This document shows, in pieces, positions 20,901-26,739 of a stretch of 45,875 nt of DNA. How positions within the stretch are numbered: position 1 is the first letter of the stretch; each line of letters begins with the position of its first letter. The notes below the pieces were generated by a model. It saw only the letters and a program-made list of their open reading frames with translations. It was not told where the DNA came from and did not search any database. Origin of the DNA: Clostridium sp. 28_12 (lineage in GTDB: Bacteria; Bacillota; Clostridia; TANB77; CAG-508); NCBI GenBank assembly GCA_001916055.1, contig MNRR01000025.1, positions 1-45,875 of the forward strand, given 5' to 3'. A program made the position numbers and the translations under genes.

Positions 20901-20915
20901 CACTTTTTTCCTCAT
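11937..20915 (-). CDS. Giant two-module cell-surface protein (2992 aa) with SdrD_B/SpaA domains
   Basis: Module 1 has a Sec signal peptide (MRKKVCCILML, about 1-26), a long beta-rich region, an Asn-Pro-Ser stalk (about 1012-1041), an SdrD_B domain (about 1050-1140) and a DUF11-like domain (about 1180-1330). Residues 1342-1397 form a hairpin: STG, a hydrophobic segment, the basic turn WRNRK, a second hydrophobic segment and PVQA, a good signal peptidase site. Module 2 has two SpaA-like repeats (about 1640 and 1780), B-type domains (about 1950 and 2450) and a C-terminal TPPTG, membrane segment and KKK tail. The GGGAGG ribosome site lies 8 nt before the ATG. The gene stands alone between its promoter and terminator. 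Adhesion or stalk function is inferred from domain type; the ligand is unknown. Confidence 0.8.
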   Translation of the reverse strand: MRKKVCCILMLITLLLNSSVMLVISQAVDAVQNIVNKDKTKVFAEVNLTKYENYDTTTENSSTGSKGTLAQFNLKTGINFEEGENYTPIKKTSVNIEVPKIGNYNPTRVEVITKSTKATNGGKDAKYEYNSNTGILQITAENNDYTENVSEARDEYEIICIYKSECYTKDEKRNLNVKANVEETLKDDSETKISAKVEQKFEVQENVNGVISIGHEANNLYDGYIKANTLNSENKYETSYKETAKIMISNKDVAQKIEVKEVSEDSLYTDSIIDKNEVLKMLGEKGSIDILDEEGKTVLTINKDTEADENGKIKITYRNRTTTFYLRINNVEKEGIIEIENSRVILSTAQIDNNVVETQVSIKGINTIEENSSDVVKYERNEISNAQIKQAVSTIETTLSNNNWVNNTTNEVVLTETLKTSGPQNSLFKNPIINIEMPSEVEDVTVENAQVMYSNQELAVKSAKIITNADGNKVVRVQIDGEQTSYEDLAVVEGTNVRISLKVTVAKDIENKVEKLKTTYSNEMTGTTESNEIEVTLLNKVVNIVPEFNVQAVAKNEETTQVQSGVKVDVTETVGKVNIQNNGNVYEKQIVKQNIKVSNTEDVDKKVKVIVNVPDEMVYVKKVDDDGFTYHEDKNYYEFSKRYEFVEQKEKQVTVEFDVKAGETKTDFIELKVKDLADGEQEKQTAINYTVQVNGQTANQFTINNTVKKAEISVFVQPAVGKTRREWVFGVTIVNLTDKELKNINVAFEASEYFNLNEVTVNDDEETNVSGNIWTHTIESLPVTKLNDEGKYIQGEEYYVLMGELKDYDESKSREYEMNGVATVYGDSIATYGSNEARMKGYVEAVNVDMSVDKTELKMDDEVTYTVNIKNIGKTWGGFATYTNVDIQDVIPRELEPISATYNKFNMKFETITDEYGFKFDSQTYTESQETIDLSNLDIPEGYDEEDAPNIDLQLQIPEGKTVTMIIKAKARMITDTKQITNTLTAKGDWIKEKDASAVTKILKYDYEDNNTDPDNPSNPDKPSNPDNPSNPDNPSNPNNPSTPTEEKVTISGTAWIDENEDGKRTTDEKTLSGITVMLYNAKKNEFVKENNQIKKIQTDSEGKYSFENVEKGQYIVLFLYDTNNYSLTAYQKEGVIETKNSDAVTKNVAINGEKMTAGLTNTLTANENLENIDIGLVENKKFDLEIQKYISKITVQTKDGKTKTYDYDNKQFAKVEIRSKQMNGATVIVEYKMLVTNNGELAGKAAQIVDKLPDGMTFKSELNSDWYEKDGSLYTNSLSGQNIQAGESKEVTLVLTKTMNANNVGTTTNVATIGISSNDKAIEDENSDNNTSQAQVLIGVSTGLAGKIGITIGTLAVLVGLAILIWRNRKILKAALFVSVLAVCLVGTMNPVQANRTYEEQLTIEPGLRQPGKLYIIGTGSSNHSEIGIGAYGSDGKRYNCTNRLDRFCSQHWHEATLESETTEIKRKGTWSISDEEFKNATLKLTDKTDKDNVTITKVDDKTNKIGPFNVESSYAKASHSVVVTYKGSDGKNATTNGELMNFGWGNDFYIKIPNTVEQVVKVTISGSYQLKRTKTDEILTTKIYSTHPMSTDSYCMVYKNQLQHMSIVEPGKIPYEEKITRIDKVDITGPWTTTGDLEIEKVNTNSTAMKNVEFKISVGTDTNKSMVISKDGKTIDKITVEKDITFEEGAGSYSKDNVVKATIDGVTGYTVQFNSTLDKGTAIVTNSEGKILIKNILCGKYTVTEANNNNYGYTKIASPTKSEVKPSETTPVKIVNEPQVGELNIKKIDDRVDSKVLPGVEFVLSSSDKKQYLRVKATGDNVTKDSNGWATKAVGTVTIDDTSDMTNNPVIEYTSKIDEATRFETDIKAELKIKNLLISSNGKDVIKYKLEEVANPNYGYLADTGNYKNYKVTYSGNGVSNDGWITIDKKSGTTITIKNHQEYIRIEGYVWEEMTNSKDNSINNVYDKDLDALIEGLKVYLYKDDQVVAQTTTNSDGWYGFGTRKKDGEAYTSKDYLTVSNGDLKIDDLSKYHVEFEYDGLRFTSIKAIKDYLANNYDNTSKATEVPSGRNDRKDRASVNEDFTTVSRDTARNSSDQKTYDLSYDFADHVSTYKDKWGYSYNDNKTKLKVTPAAKSEYAVIASTSQTGFKLDEAWNARCKDKGSDTLTGINLGVHRRNQADLAISSDLTEMNIAVNNGQNVYNNTYTYAKRTSEENTDNFGVEVKFGTGIGSYSSRGLNIYTRRIYESDLALENLKPGSMQLYVTYKMIVKNQSTVLNAKVKELANYYDARYEVADSWIADSKGNKTGNATWGDSKYGRAKVSDVYKAAYTTALANTEILPGEYVDVYIKFKLNNDAVKALIQKQTTLNNVSEINAFSSISSGKAYAAIDDDSNPGSVEIKLQNDGTTTATKLNGRNYEIENKTLDMTTFEDDTDSAPSLVLGIQEAEPTRGLSGTVFEDSSINGDKTNTGKERIGDGIFQDKENKVANAKVELLNENGEVVKLYEISIANGVETTQTKDASTTTDANGEYKFLGVLPGRYLIRYTYDSNTTINGKAIDPREYKSTIISSDVIKNALKLGQADERKGNYNWIIPYEGKRYSDAADDLNKRTKQEQNGVYNGNINTSDSMTADTAYFDVGVEYSEVKENSGFNQRVSYTDYKDEYNLDNGKIVVIKDGKIVLADTFYAVNPYQDFGIIERPRQQFETNKRISNIKVTLANGQVLINGNPYKTIPDAELYDSWNEIEKTADNALPYVKALPSSVLAEIDNELLQGATLEVEYTVSIKNDSELDYEYTTNSDYYYYGTKLPGQELKRVIKKVVDYMDDNLVYDENNNSAAGWNKVTADQLSAWQEGDITKKLVSDEVKADINKGYTISITDQFARNELKAGEATSIKIYGSKLLASNENGIGASNHVEIVETARKIYGATPGNYDPKTATPNKPYESDDDMTRVNITPPTGLTDNRTFIISLAAIVLVVVVGEIYFIKKKVLK
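17791..17880. repeat. 18-bp minisatellite encoding an Asn-Pro-Ser stalk
   Basis: About five imperfect 18-bp units encode six-residue repeats of the type PSNPDN. Unit number is likely to vary by slippage without breaking the frame. The broken copy has two Big_2 domains here instead. Confidence 0.8.
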
Positions 20916-20956
20916 TGTCTTTTCCTCCCATTTTTTCTTATATAATTATATATAAT

Positions 20957-20985
20957 ATAATAAATTTTTTTCCGTATTAAGTCAA
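20957..20985 (-). promoter_or_regulatory. Sigma-A promoter of the intact giant gene
   Basis: On the minus strand, TTGACT and TATTAT are separated by 17 bp, followed by an AT-rich leader and the GGGAGG ribosome site. The same promoter is found at the broken copy. Confidence 0.75.
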
Positions 20986-21025
20986 TAAGTTTATTTTTTC
21001 TACACTTTTCGACTAACTCTATCTA

Positions 21026-21073
21026 TTTACGGATCTTCATCTTAAGGTAAAATATGTCATTTTCATTACATTT
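21026..21073 (-). promoter_or_regulatory. Conserved upstream block, copy 2
   Basis: This is the counterpart of 11703-11752, with the same 40-bp distance to the -35 box. Conserved blocks are CCGTAAA, TGAAGA, GACATATTT and ATGTAAT. Its conservation beside a pseudogene suggests that the duplication is recent or that both promoters are still used. Confidence 0.5.
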
Positions 21074-21136
21074 TTATTGCTTTATTACAACAAAATGTGA
21101 TGTTTTTCTGTTTTGTACTAGGGAATACCGGTTTTT

Positions 21137-22306
21137 TTAATTCATTATTTTCCTTATTTTGCTTAATTCATTATTAAAATCTTTTTTCTCTAAATCTAAA
21201 ATTTTGTATCTTTTTGTATTGCCTATTGTAGATTTGTACATATATATTGGTATATAGTCTACTTTGCTTATTGTAGTTTTTCCAGTTTCTCCACTTTTCT
21301 TTATATCTAAATTCAGTATTATAGAATCTCTCGTTCCTTCTTTCACTTGTCCTGACATAAAGTTTCCTAATGAATATATTACAAAACATTCTTTTGTCAT
21401 TCCATCTTCTAATGTTATCTCTTTTTTCTCCATAGGCTGCAATACATGTGGGTGGCTTCCAAGAATAATATCTACTCCGTTTTCAAACAATAAATTTGCT
21501 AATCTCTTTTGCTCTGAATTTGGTTTTGTTTGATATTCTTCTCCCCAATGCATACTTACACAAATCAAGTCTGGTTTTTGTTCTTTTGCAAGTTGTAATT
21601 GTTTTATAATAAGTTCGTCATCAATCAGGTTAACTGCATATTTTTTATCACTTGGAATTGATATTCCATTTGTCCCATATGTAAATGATAAGAAAGCTAT
21701 TTTTATTCCTTTCACATCTTGTATAAGTATTTTGTTTTGGCTTTCTTCCGATTCATTTGTACCAGTATGTGCTATTTCAGCTTCATCTAGATATTTGAGT
21801 GTACTTACTAATCCCGAATAATTTGTATCCATGCAATGATTATTTGCTGTTGACACAACATCAATCCCTAATTTTTTCAAATTTGTTGCAAGTTGTTCAG
21901 GAGTATTAAACCTCGGATATGAACTATATCCTCTTTCTTTTCCTGCAAAAGTTGTTTCTAAATTTCCTACTGCAATATCAGCTGAATTTATATATTTTTC
22001 TATGTCAGTAAATACATACGAAAAATCATAAGTCTTTGAATCTGCTAAATATGCATCATTATATTGGGTATTATGACACATAATGTCACCTATTGCCGTC
22101 ATTTTTATATCTATATCCTCTTTTTTCTCTTCTTTTGTTTCAATTAAATTATTATTTTCCTCTACTATTTCTTCTGTCTTTTCTATTAAATCGCTGCTAT
22201 CTTGGGAAATTGTTATTTCGGAATTATTCCTTTTGTTTCTAAATAATTCGCATCCAACTAAAATGATTCCAAAAATCAATATAATTATAATTATTTTTTT
22301 CTTCAT
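21137..22306 (-). CDS. CapA-like metallophosphatase-fold lipoprotein
   Basis: The motifs follow the PGA_cap/CapA family in order: AIGDIMCHN, VGNLE, STANNHCMD, SMHWGEEY and GSHPHVLQP, which form a two-metal calcineurin-like active site. The N-terminus is a lipoprotein signal (MKKKIIIIIL... with lipobox ILVGC), so the enzyme should be tethered to the outer face of the membrane. I place the start at the ATG of MKKK, 389 aa, because the G-rich ribosome site GGGGGG lies at the right distance; a GTG 15 nt further upstream overlaps that site. Family members are linked to poly-gamma-glutamate capsule handling, but no pgsB/C partners are seen here, so the substrate is open. The promoter contains a Spo0A-like box. 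Confidence 0.8.
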   Translation of the reverse strand: MKKKIIIIILIFGIILVGCELFRNKRNNSEITISQDSSDLIEKTEEIVEENNNLIETKEEKKEDIDIKMTAIGDIMCHNTQYNDAYLADSKTYDFSYVFTDIEKYINSADIAVGNLETTFAGKERGYSSYPRFNTPEQLATNLKKLGIDVVSTANNHCMDTNYSGLVSTLKYLDEAEIAHTGTNESEESQNKILIQDVKGIKIAFLSFTYGTNGISIPSDKKYAVNLIDDELIIKQLQLAKEQKPDLICVSMHWGEEYQTKPNSEQKRLANLLFENGVDIILGSHPHVLQPMEKKEITLEDGMTKECFVIYSLGNFMSGQVKEGTRDSIILNLDIKKSGETGKTTISKVDYIPIYMYKSTIGNTKRYKILDLEKKDFNNELSKIRKIMN

Positions 22307-22327
22307 TTCATCCCCCCTCACCCCTTT

Positions 22328-22356
22328 ATTTTATCACATTTCGACAAATTTTACAA
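22328..22356 (-). promoter_or_regulatory. Promoter of capA-like gene with a Spo0A-type box in the spacer
   Basis: On the minus strand, TTGTAA and TAAAAT are 17 bp apart. The spacer contains TTTGTCGAAA (22339-22348), a full match to the 0A-box core TGTCGAA. Binding there would block polymerase, so repression by a Spo0A-like regulator is possible; the regulator itself is not in the window. Confidence 0.45.
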
Positions 22357-22421
22357 TAGTTTACAGAATCTATTTTCTTTTATTTTTTTTTATTTATTCT
22401 CACCCAATTCGAGTTTTCAAC

Positions 22422-22461
22422 CAAAATAAAAAACCCATATAGTTTTTTCTATACAAGTTTT
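22422..22461 (-). terminator. Terminator of VanW-family gene
   Basis: On the minus strand, AAAACTTGTATAG pairs along 13 bp with CTATATGGGTTTT (three G-U pairs), followed by TTTTTTATTTT. The G-U pairs fit minus-strand transcription. Confidence 0.7.
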
Positions 22462-22484
22462 TTATTTTTTCTTTAAAATTTATT

Positions 22485-24263
22485 TTATTGACCTGTTCCA
22501 ACATGCACTATTCTTTGCATTGCATTATATGTATCTCTTGATAATAAGGTAGTTGAAATTACTTTACCATTAAGTTTAGTTACCTTATATGCTTCTACTT
22601 TTCTTCCATTGCTTCCAGCTTGAACTACTTTTTGTTGACCTGCTGGTAAACTTGAATTTTGAACATATTTAGTTGTAGGTTCAATTGTTGCTATTTTTTT
22701 AGTTTCAATCGATATATCATATTCAACTTCTTCTTTTACTCCCCATATTTGAACAGTTGCTACTCCACCTTGTACAGTTGCAGTTATTCTTATTGGATTT
22801 TTTCTTGAATTAACAAACTTAAAGTCTTGTGACCCCCATACTACTGTTGCATCTTTCCCTGCTGGTACATATGATGTTACAAATTGATGGTTTCTTCTTG
22901 TTGTTACATTTAAATTTGCCATTACTACTGCATCGTATAATGTAGAAGATATTTGACAGATTCCTCCACCAAGACCATCAACTACAGCTCCATTTGAATA
23001 TGTAGCCGCCATTTTATATCCTGCACTTATTGTTCTTTCTCCAACAACTTTATTATAAGAAAATTCTTCATTTGGTAATAATACTGTTCCATTTATTTTA
23101 TTTACTGCTAATTTTAAATTAGTTGTTCTATTTGTATTTCCTGCATTATAATTTGTTGAAAATGTAGCTAGTAAATCTGGAAATGCTTCAGTTCCTATAT
23201 CTTTTACTGTTTTGGTTGGTTTTGTTATTTTTAAAGGAATTACATATTCTTCTTTTTCTTCTGCAATTATAGTTTTTGCTTCATTTACATCAAAATCTAC
23301 ACCATCTTCTTCCGGATATACTGTAAATGGATCTTGTGTATAATATGCATCTTTTACTTCTTTATAAACTTCTTCATGTATTTTATCTATGTTTATTTCA
23401 TCAGGTGTAGCCTCTACCATAGGTATTTCTATTTTTTGTTCATCTTCTGTATTGGCATCTAGTACTTTATAAATTTCTTCTAATAATTTTTCTTCATCTA
23501 CTTTTTGACCTTTTTTTCCTGCTGTTATCACTAATTCATTTTTATTTTCTTCTATATAATAACTTGGTTGAACAACCGTATCATCTATACTATTGTTAAT
23601 ATTTTGAGCAATTTGTTCTATCATATCATTATCCATTGATACTTCAAGATTTACATTTTTTCCTTCGTTCCATGTTTTTAGTATTTCTATATTATCTTGG
23701 AATACATTTCCTTGTCTTCCTATTTCATATGCTTCTTTTACTGCTTTTTCTATATGATATTTTACCTCTAAAGCTTCATATGTAATTGATGTTTCATAAC
23801 TTCCATGACTTAAATATATTTTTTTTTCTGCATTATTATTTGAATATATTTCCTCAAGTTTTTTCTCTGCTTCTTCTTGTGTTAATTCAGATACATCTGT
23901 TTTTCCTATTGAAATTCCTTTTAGTATTTTTGTGTTTTTTAAATTTACTGCGGCAAATATTGTTGTTGTTAAAGCAATTATTACTACTATTATCGCAATT
24001 ATTATAAGTATAATTCCTACTTTGCTTTTTCGTTCTTCTGTTTCTGGCAATTCCAAATTTTCTACTTTTTCTTCTACAATTTCTGTTTCTTCATTTTCTT
24101 CTGTCTTCTCTTCTTGTATTGCTGCCACTGTCTCTTCCTGTTTTTTCACTTTTCTTACTTTTTTTTCTGATACTTCAGACTCTTTTTCTTTTGTACTATC
24201 ATTTTCTAATTCTTGAATAGCACGGTTTTCTTGTTCGTTTACATCTTTTTTAATTTTTTCCAT
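22485..24263 (-). CDS. VanW-family membrane-anchored protein with PG-binding-like domain
   Basis: The 592-aa protein has a cytoplasmic Lys/Glu-rich, coiled-coil-prone N-terminus (1-80), one membrane segment (about 85-110, VGIILIIIAIIVVI) and a large extracellular part. Residues about 120-360 resemble the putative peptidoglycan-binding domain usual before VanW domains. The VanW domain (about 370-510) shows LPNEEFSYNKVVGERT, GGGICQISSTLYDAV and RRNHQFVTSYVPAGKDATV. A C-terminal tail follows. VanW domains occur in vancomycin-resistance clusters but are common in Clostridia outside them; no van genes are nearby, so a general cell-wall role is likelier than resistance. Confidence 0.8.
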   Translation of the reverse strand: MEKIKKDVNEQENRAIQELENDSTKEKESEVSEKKVRKVKKQEETVAAIQEEKTEENEETEIVEEKVENLELPETEERKSKVGIILIIIAIIVVIIALTTTIFAAVNLKNTKILKGISIGKTDVSELTQEEAEKKLEEIYSNNNAEKKIYLSHGSYETSITYEALEVKYHIEKAVKEAYEIGRQGNVFQDNIEILKTWNEGKNVNLEVSMDNDMIEQIAQNINNSIDDTVVQPSYYIEENKNELVITAGKKGQKVDEEKLLEEIYKVLDANTEDEQKIEIPMVEATPDEINIDKIHEEVYKEVKDAYYTQDPFTVYPEEDGVDFDVNEAKTIIAEEKEEYVIPLKITKPTKTVKDIGTEAFPDLLATFSTNYNAGNTNRTTNLKLAVNKINGTVLLPNEEFSYNKVVGERTISAGYKMAATYSNGAVVDGLGGGICQISSTLYDAVVMANLNVTTRRNHQFVTSYVPAGKDATVVWGSQDFKFVNSRKNPIRITATVQGGVATVQIWGVKEEVEYDISIETKKIATIEPTTKYVQNSSLPAGQQKVVQAGSNGRKVEAYKVTKLNGKVISTTLLSRDTYNAMQRIVHVGTGQ

Positions 24264-24289
24264 ACTTTACTCCTTTTACTTCTTAATCT

Positions 24290-24318
24290 ATATTAACACA
24301 AAGTTCAAAATTTGACAA
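24290..24318 (-). promoter_or_regulatory. Promoter of VanW-family gene
   Basis: On the minus strand, TTGTCA and TAATAT are 17 bp apart; an AAAGGAG ribosome site follows in the leader. Confidence 0.6.
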
Positions 24319-24409
24319 TTTATTTAAACCATTTTCTTTAATAATTTATATGTTTTTTTTAGAACATTATTCCCTTTCAGAAAAAACTGCATTTTTTTTG
24401 AAAAAACAC

Positions 24410-24438
24410 TTGAATATTGTAAAATTTAATAATATAAT
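24410..24438 (+). promoter_or_regulatory. Promoter of CBM25-like gene
   Basis: TTGAAT and TATAAT are separated by 17 bp, about 30 nt before the ATG. Confidence 0.7.
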
Positions 24439-24469
24439 ATACCCAACAAAAGATAAAGGAGTTTAAAAA

Positions 24470-24937
24470 ATGGAGTTGACAAAGAATATATTTTTTAATA
24501 CAGATAAATTAGTTGAAAATAGTAAAGTTAAAATTTCATATACAGGTAAGTTTTTCCAAGATAATTCTGAAAAAGTATTTTTTCATTATGGTTTTGGAGA
24601 AAATTGGGACAATGTAAAAGATATTGTAATGGAAAAAACCGAACTAGGATTTCAAACTGAAATAGAGCTTATCTCAAGTGAAACACTTAATTTTTGTTTC
24701 TTTAATGAAAATGGTGAATGGGATAACAATTATAATAAAAATTATGTATTCCCTATCGAAAAGAAATCAGTAGAATTAATTGTTTTAGATGATGAACCTG
24801 TTTCTTTAGGTCATGCAAGAAAATTAAGAAAATCTTATATCTGGAGCAAAAAAATTCGTTTAGCTATTTATAAAATAATTACATACTTGCCAAAAGTAAT
24901 CTCTGGCAACTACAAGAAAAAAGCTTCAGAACAATGA
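24470..24937 (+). CDS. CBM25-like carbohydrate-binding protein, stand-alone
   Basis: The 155-aa protein shows the pattern of a family 25 starch-binding module: FFHYGFGENWDN, then LNFCFFNENGEWDNN and KNYVF, with exposed aromatics at the positions expected for glucan stacking. There is no signal peptide or catalytic domain, so it should act inside the cell, perhaps on glycogen-like polymer. The C-terminal 45 residues are basic (KLRKSYIWSKKIRL...) and could bind membrane or nucleic acid. It has its own promoter, an AAAGGAG ribosome site and a terminator, so it is monocistronic. No other glycan gene lies nearby. Confidence 0.65.
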   Translation: MELTKNIFFNTDKLVENSKVKISYTGKFFQDNSEKVFFHYGFGENWDNVKDIVMEKTELGFQTEIELISSETLNFCFFNENGEWDNNYNKNYVFPIEKKSVELIVLDDEPVSLGHARKLRKSYIWSKKIRLAIYKIITYLPKVISGNYKKKASEQ

Positions 24938-24967
24938 TTTAGCTTACCAAAATTATATATTATTTTT

Positions 24968-24997
24968 AAAAAGAGGATTTATAAAAATCCTCTTTTT
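24968..24997. terminator. Bidirectional terminator between CBM25-like and SDR genes
   Basis: A 13-bp stem (AAAAAGAGGATTT with AAATCCTCTTTTT) with a 4-nt loop serves both convergent genes. Confidence 0.85.
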
Positions 24998-25002
24998 AGT
25001 TT

Positions 25003-25716
25003 CTATGTAATTATCCAACCACCATTAATCGATATAACTTGCCCAGTAGTATATTCATCCTCTATAAGCCACTCTACACATTTTGCAATACTATCTGTTT
25101 TTCCAATTCTTTCTAATGGTATTTCATTTTTTATCTCTTCCAATTCTTGTTTAGTCAAATTCTTATTCATATCAGTATCAATTATACCAGGAGCAATTGA
25201 ATTAATTCTTATATTAGATGGTCCTAACTCTTTTGCCAATGATTTAGTAATTGCATCAATTCCTGCCTTACTAACAGCATATACACATTCACATGAAGCC
25301 CCAACAATCCCCCACACAGAAGAGATATTTATAATACACCCCTGTTTTCTTGAAATCATATTAGGTAAAGCTTCTTGGATAGCACAAAAGACAGAATATA
25401 AATTTGTATTAATAACTTTATTCCAATCCTCATCTGTAACATCAATAAACATTTTTTCTTCTGATATTCCGGCATTATTAATCATTACATCTATTTTACC
25501 ATATTTTTTTAATATATTTTGTATCATTTCATGTACTTCTGTCCTATTAGAAACATCAGCTTTATATATTTCAATATTATCATTCTCTTTTTGTAATTTT
25601 TCTGCTTCTTTTTCAGATTTATTATAATTCGCTATAACACTATTTCCTTTTTCAGCCATTTTTCTTGCTATTTCTTTTCCAATCCCTCTTGATGCTCCTG
25701 TAACAAGTATTACCAT
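25003..25716 (-). CDS. SDR oxidoreductase, FabG / EF-P 5-aminopentanone reductase-like
   Basis: The 237-aa product has all classical SDR motifs: TGASRGIG (cofactor loop), NNAG, the catalytic Ser in INISSVWG, YAVSK (Tyr and Lys) and a C-terminal INGG. The Asn preceding the motif (VINTN) completes the tetrad. The segment SSVWGIVGASCE is typical of the YmfI subgroup that reduces 5-aminopentanonated EF-P, but FabG-type acyl carrier reductases are close relatives; the context does not decide. I start at MVILVTG because GGAGGG lies 7 nt upstream; a longer reading would run into the palindromic repeat. It is convergent with the CBM25-like gene. Confidence 0.75.
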   Translation of the reverse strand: MVILVTGASRGIGKEIARKMAEKGNSVIANYNKSEKEAEKLQKENDNIEIYKADVSNRTEVHEMIQNILKKYGKIDVMINNAGISEEKMFIDVTDEDWNKVINTNLYSVFCAIQEALPNMISRKQGCIINISSVWGIVGASCECVYAVSKAGIDAITKSLAKELGPSNIRINSIAPGIIDTDMNKNLTKQELEEIKNEIPLERIGKTDSIAKCVEWLIEDEYTTGQVISINGGWIIT

Positions 25717-25729
25717 GTTTTCCCTCCTT

Positions 25730-25762
25730 TTGCACACGTGAGATCGCTTTTTTTCCGTGCAA
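25730..25762. repeat. Single unit of the TTGCAC...GTGCAA palindromic repeat
   Basis: The 33-bp unit begins TTGCACACGTGAGATCGC, ends CCGTGCAA and differs from the arms at 11821-11892 at two or three positions. It touches the ribosome binding site of the SDR gene and lies just beyond the tRNA terminator. Confidence 0.75.
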
Positions 25763-25767
25763 TGTAA

Positions 25768-25808
25768 AATAAAAAAGCCAGTAATTAAGCTTTAAGCAAA
25801 ACTACTGA
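25768..25808 (-). terminator. Terminator of the tRNA operon
   Basis: On the minus strand an imperfect hairpin closed by CAGTA/TACTG, with an inner GCTT/AAGC helix, is followed by CTTTTTTATTTT. Confidence 0.65.
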
Positions 25809-25813
25809 CAATT

Positions 25814-25890
25814 TGGAGCCACTTCTCAGATTCGAACTGAGGACCCCCGCATTACAAGTGCGGTGCTCTGGCCAACTGAGCTAAAGTGGC
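25814..25890 (-). tRNA. tRNA-Thr(UGU)
   Basis: A complete 77-nt cloverleaf: acceptor GCCACTT/AAGTGGC, anticodon stem CCGCA/TGCGG with loop CTTGTAA, T loop TTCGAAT, CCA encoded. It is the last gene of a three-tRNA operon. Confidence 0.95.
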
Positions 25891-25894
25891 ATTC

Positions 25895-25969
25895 TGGTGA
25901 CCCCGACGGGAATCGAACCCATGACTCCGCCGTGAAAGGGCGGTGTCTTAACCGCTTGACCACGGGGCC
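25895..25969 (-). tRNA. tRNA-Glu(UUC)
   Basis: A complete 75-nt cloverleaf: acceptor GGCCCCG/CGGGGTC with one G-U pair, anticodon stem CCGCC/GGCGG with loop CTTTCAC, CCA encoded. It lies 4 nt from tRNA-Thr. Confidence 0.95.
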
Positions 25970-25978
25970 ATAATATTT

Positions 25979-26009
25979 GGAATTCTAATTTTTTTCAAAC
26001 TAGAATTCC
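25979..26009 (-). other. Hairpin between tRNA-Lys and tRNA-Glu
   Basis: A perfect 9-bp inverted repeat (GGAATTCTA with TAGAATTCC) around a 13-nt loop fills the spacer. It lacks a T tail, so it may be a processing or partial attenuation signal rather than a terminator. Confidence 0.55.
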
Positions 26010-26017
26010 TTTTAATT

Positions 26018-26093
26018 TGGTGAGCTATCCGCGACTCGAACGCGGGACAACTTGATTAAAAGTCAAGTGCTCTACCACCTGAGCTAATAGCCC
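26018..26093 (-). tRNA. tRNA-Lys(UUU)
   Basis: A complete 76-nt cloverleaf: acceptor GGGCTAT/ATAGCTC (one G-U pair), loop CTTTTAA, T loop TTCGAGT, CCA encoded. It is the first gene of the operon. Confidence 0.95.
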
Positions 26094-26121
26094 GTATGCA
26101 TGTACTGCACAACGCTTTTAT

Positions 26122-26150
26122 ATAATACACGATTTTTTTGCAGTTGTCAA
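26122..26150 (-). promoter_or_regulatory. tRNA operon promoter
   Basis: On the minus strand, TTGACA and TATTAT are separated by 17 bp, about 29 bp before tRNA-Lys. It is one of the strongest promoters in the window. Confidence 0.85.
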
Positions 26151-26235
26151 TACATTTTTAAAAAATTTTTAAAAAATTTTTATTTTTTTGTTTTTTATTA
26201 TAAATTCATGTGTTTTTTGTCAGCATTTTTTATTT

Positions 26236-26421
26236 TTAAGCATTTAATTTTTCTAAAACTTCTTTAACATCTATACCATGAACATCACAAGCTTCTTCTA
26301 AAGTCTCCATTTGAGAAGCAGGGCATCCTAAACAATGCATTCCACATTCTATTAAAGTTTCTGCTTTTTCTGGAGCAACTTGTAAAATTTCGCCAATTTT
26401 TGTGTCTTTACTAAATTTCAT
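26236..26421 (-). CDS. DUF1858 redox-disulfide protein
   Basis: The 61-aa protein matches the DUF1858 family: a helical start (MKFSKDTKIGEILQ), then ECGMHCLGCPAS with three closely spaced cysteines, and a closing helix. Family members are thought to carry a redox-active disulfide and are often found near hybrid-cluster protein; none is nearby here. I start at the internal ATG because AAGGATGG lies 7 nt upstream; the 27 codons before it have no ribosome site. Confidence 0.8.
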   Translation of the reverse strand: MKFSKDTKIGEILQVAPEKAETLIECGMHCLGCPASQMETLEEACDVHGIDVKEVLEKLNA

Positions 26422-26509
26422 TTTATAACCATCCTTATAAAAATATTTGGATTTTTTAAGGTATATCCATAAACCTGAATTTATTTTATCACAAAATTTC
26501 AAAAAAGTA

Positions 26510-26538
26510 TAGACAAAATCAAAAATTTGTTGTATTAT
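26510..26538 (+). promoter_or_regulatory. Promoter of VirD4/VirB2/VirB6/VirB3-like operon
   Basis: TAGACA and TATTAT are separated by 17 bp. Transcription would start near 26545, just before the first small gene. Confidence 0.7.
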
Positions 26539-26571
26539 GTTTACGAAAAAGGCGGTGATTACTTTTTAATT

Positions 26572-26739
26572 ATGACTTTAAGTACTTTAATTAATATATT
26601 TTTTATCATTTATATTATTAGTTTGTTTATTACTTTATATTCAATTTATACATTTTTTGATATTAAATTGTTTCATAATTTACAAGGTTCCAAATTAAAA
26701 ATTAAACAAAAAAATGAAAACAGGAGTGATTTTTATTAA
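26572..26739 (+). CDS. Small membrane protein heading the secretion operon
   Basis: The 55-aa reading from MTLSTLINIFFII has one or two hydrophobic segments (about residues 5-35) and a basic, polar tail. I choose this ATG because an upstream one would precede the likely transcription start. A GGCGGTG ribosome site lies about 14 nt away, rather far. Its 3' end overlaps the coupling-protein gene. It belongs to no family I recognise; position suggests a small T4SS accessory or pilot membrane protein. Confidence 0.55.
   Translation: MTLSTLINIFFIIYIISLFITLYSIYTFFDIKLFHNLQGSKLKIKQKNENRSDFY

Noticed and set aside
22485..24263. Vancomycin-resistance gene
   Set aside because: The VanW domain is real, but there are no vanH/A/X or vanRS genes, and such proteins are common in susceptible Clostridia.
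26018..26093. tRNA-Lys as source of the fragment at 86-135
   Set aside because: The T arm, acceptor and anticodon differ (GGGCTAT acceptor, UUU anticodon), so the fragment comes from another tRNA-Lys.
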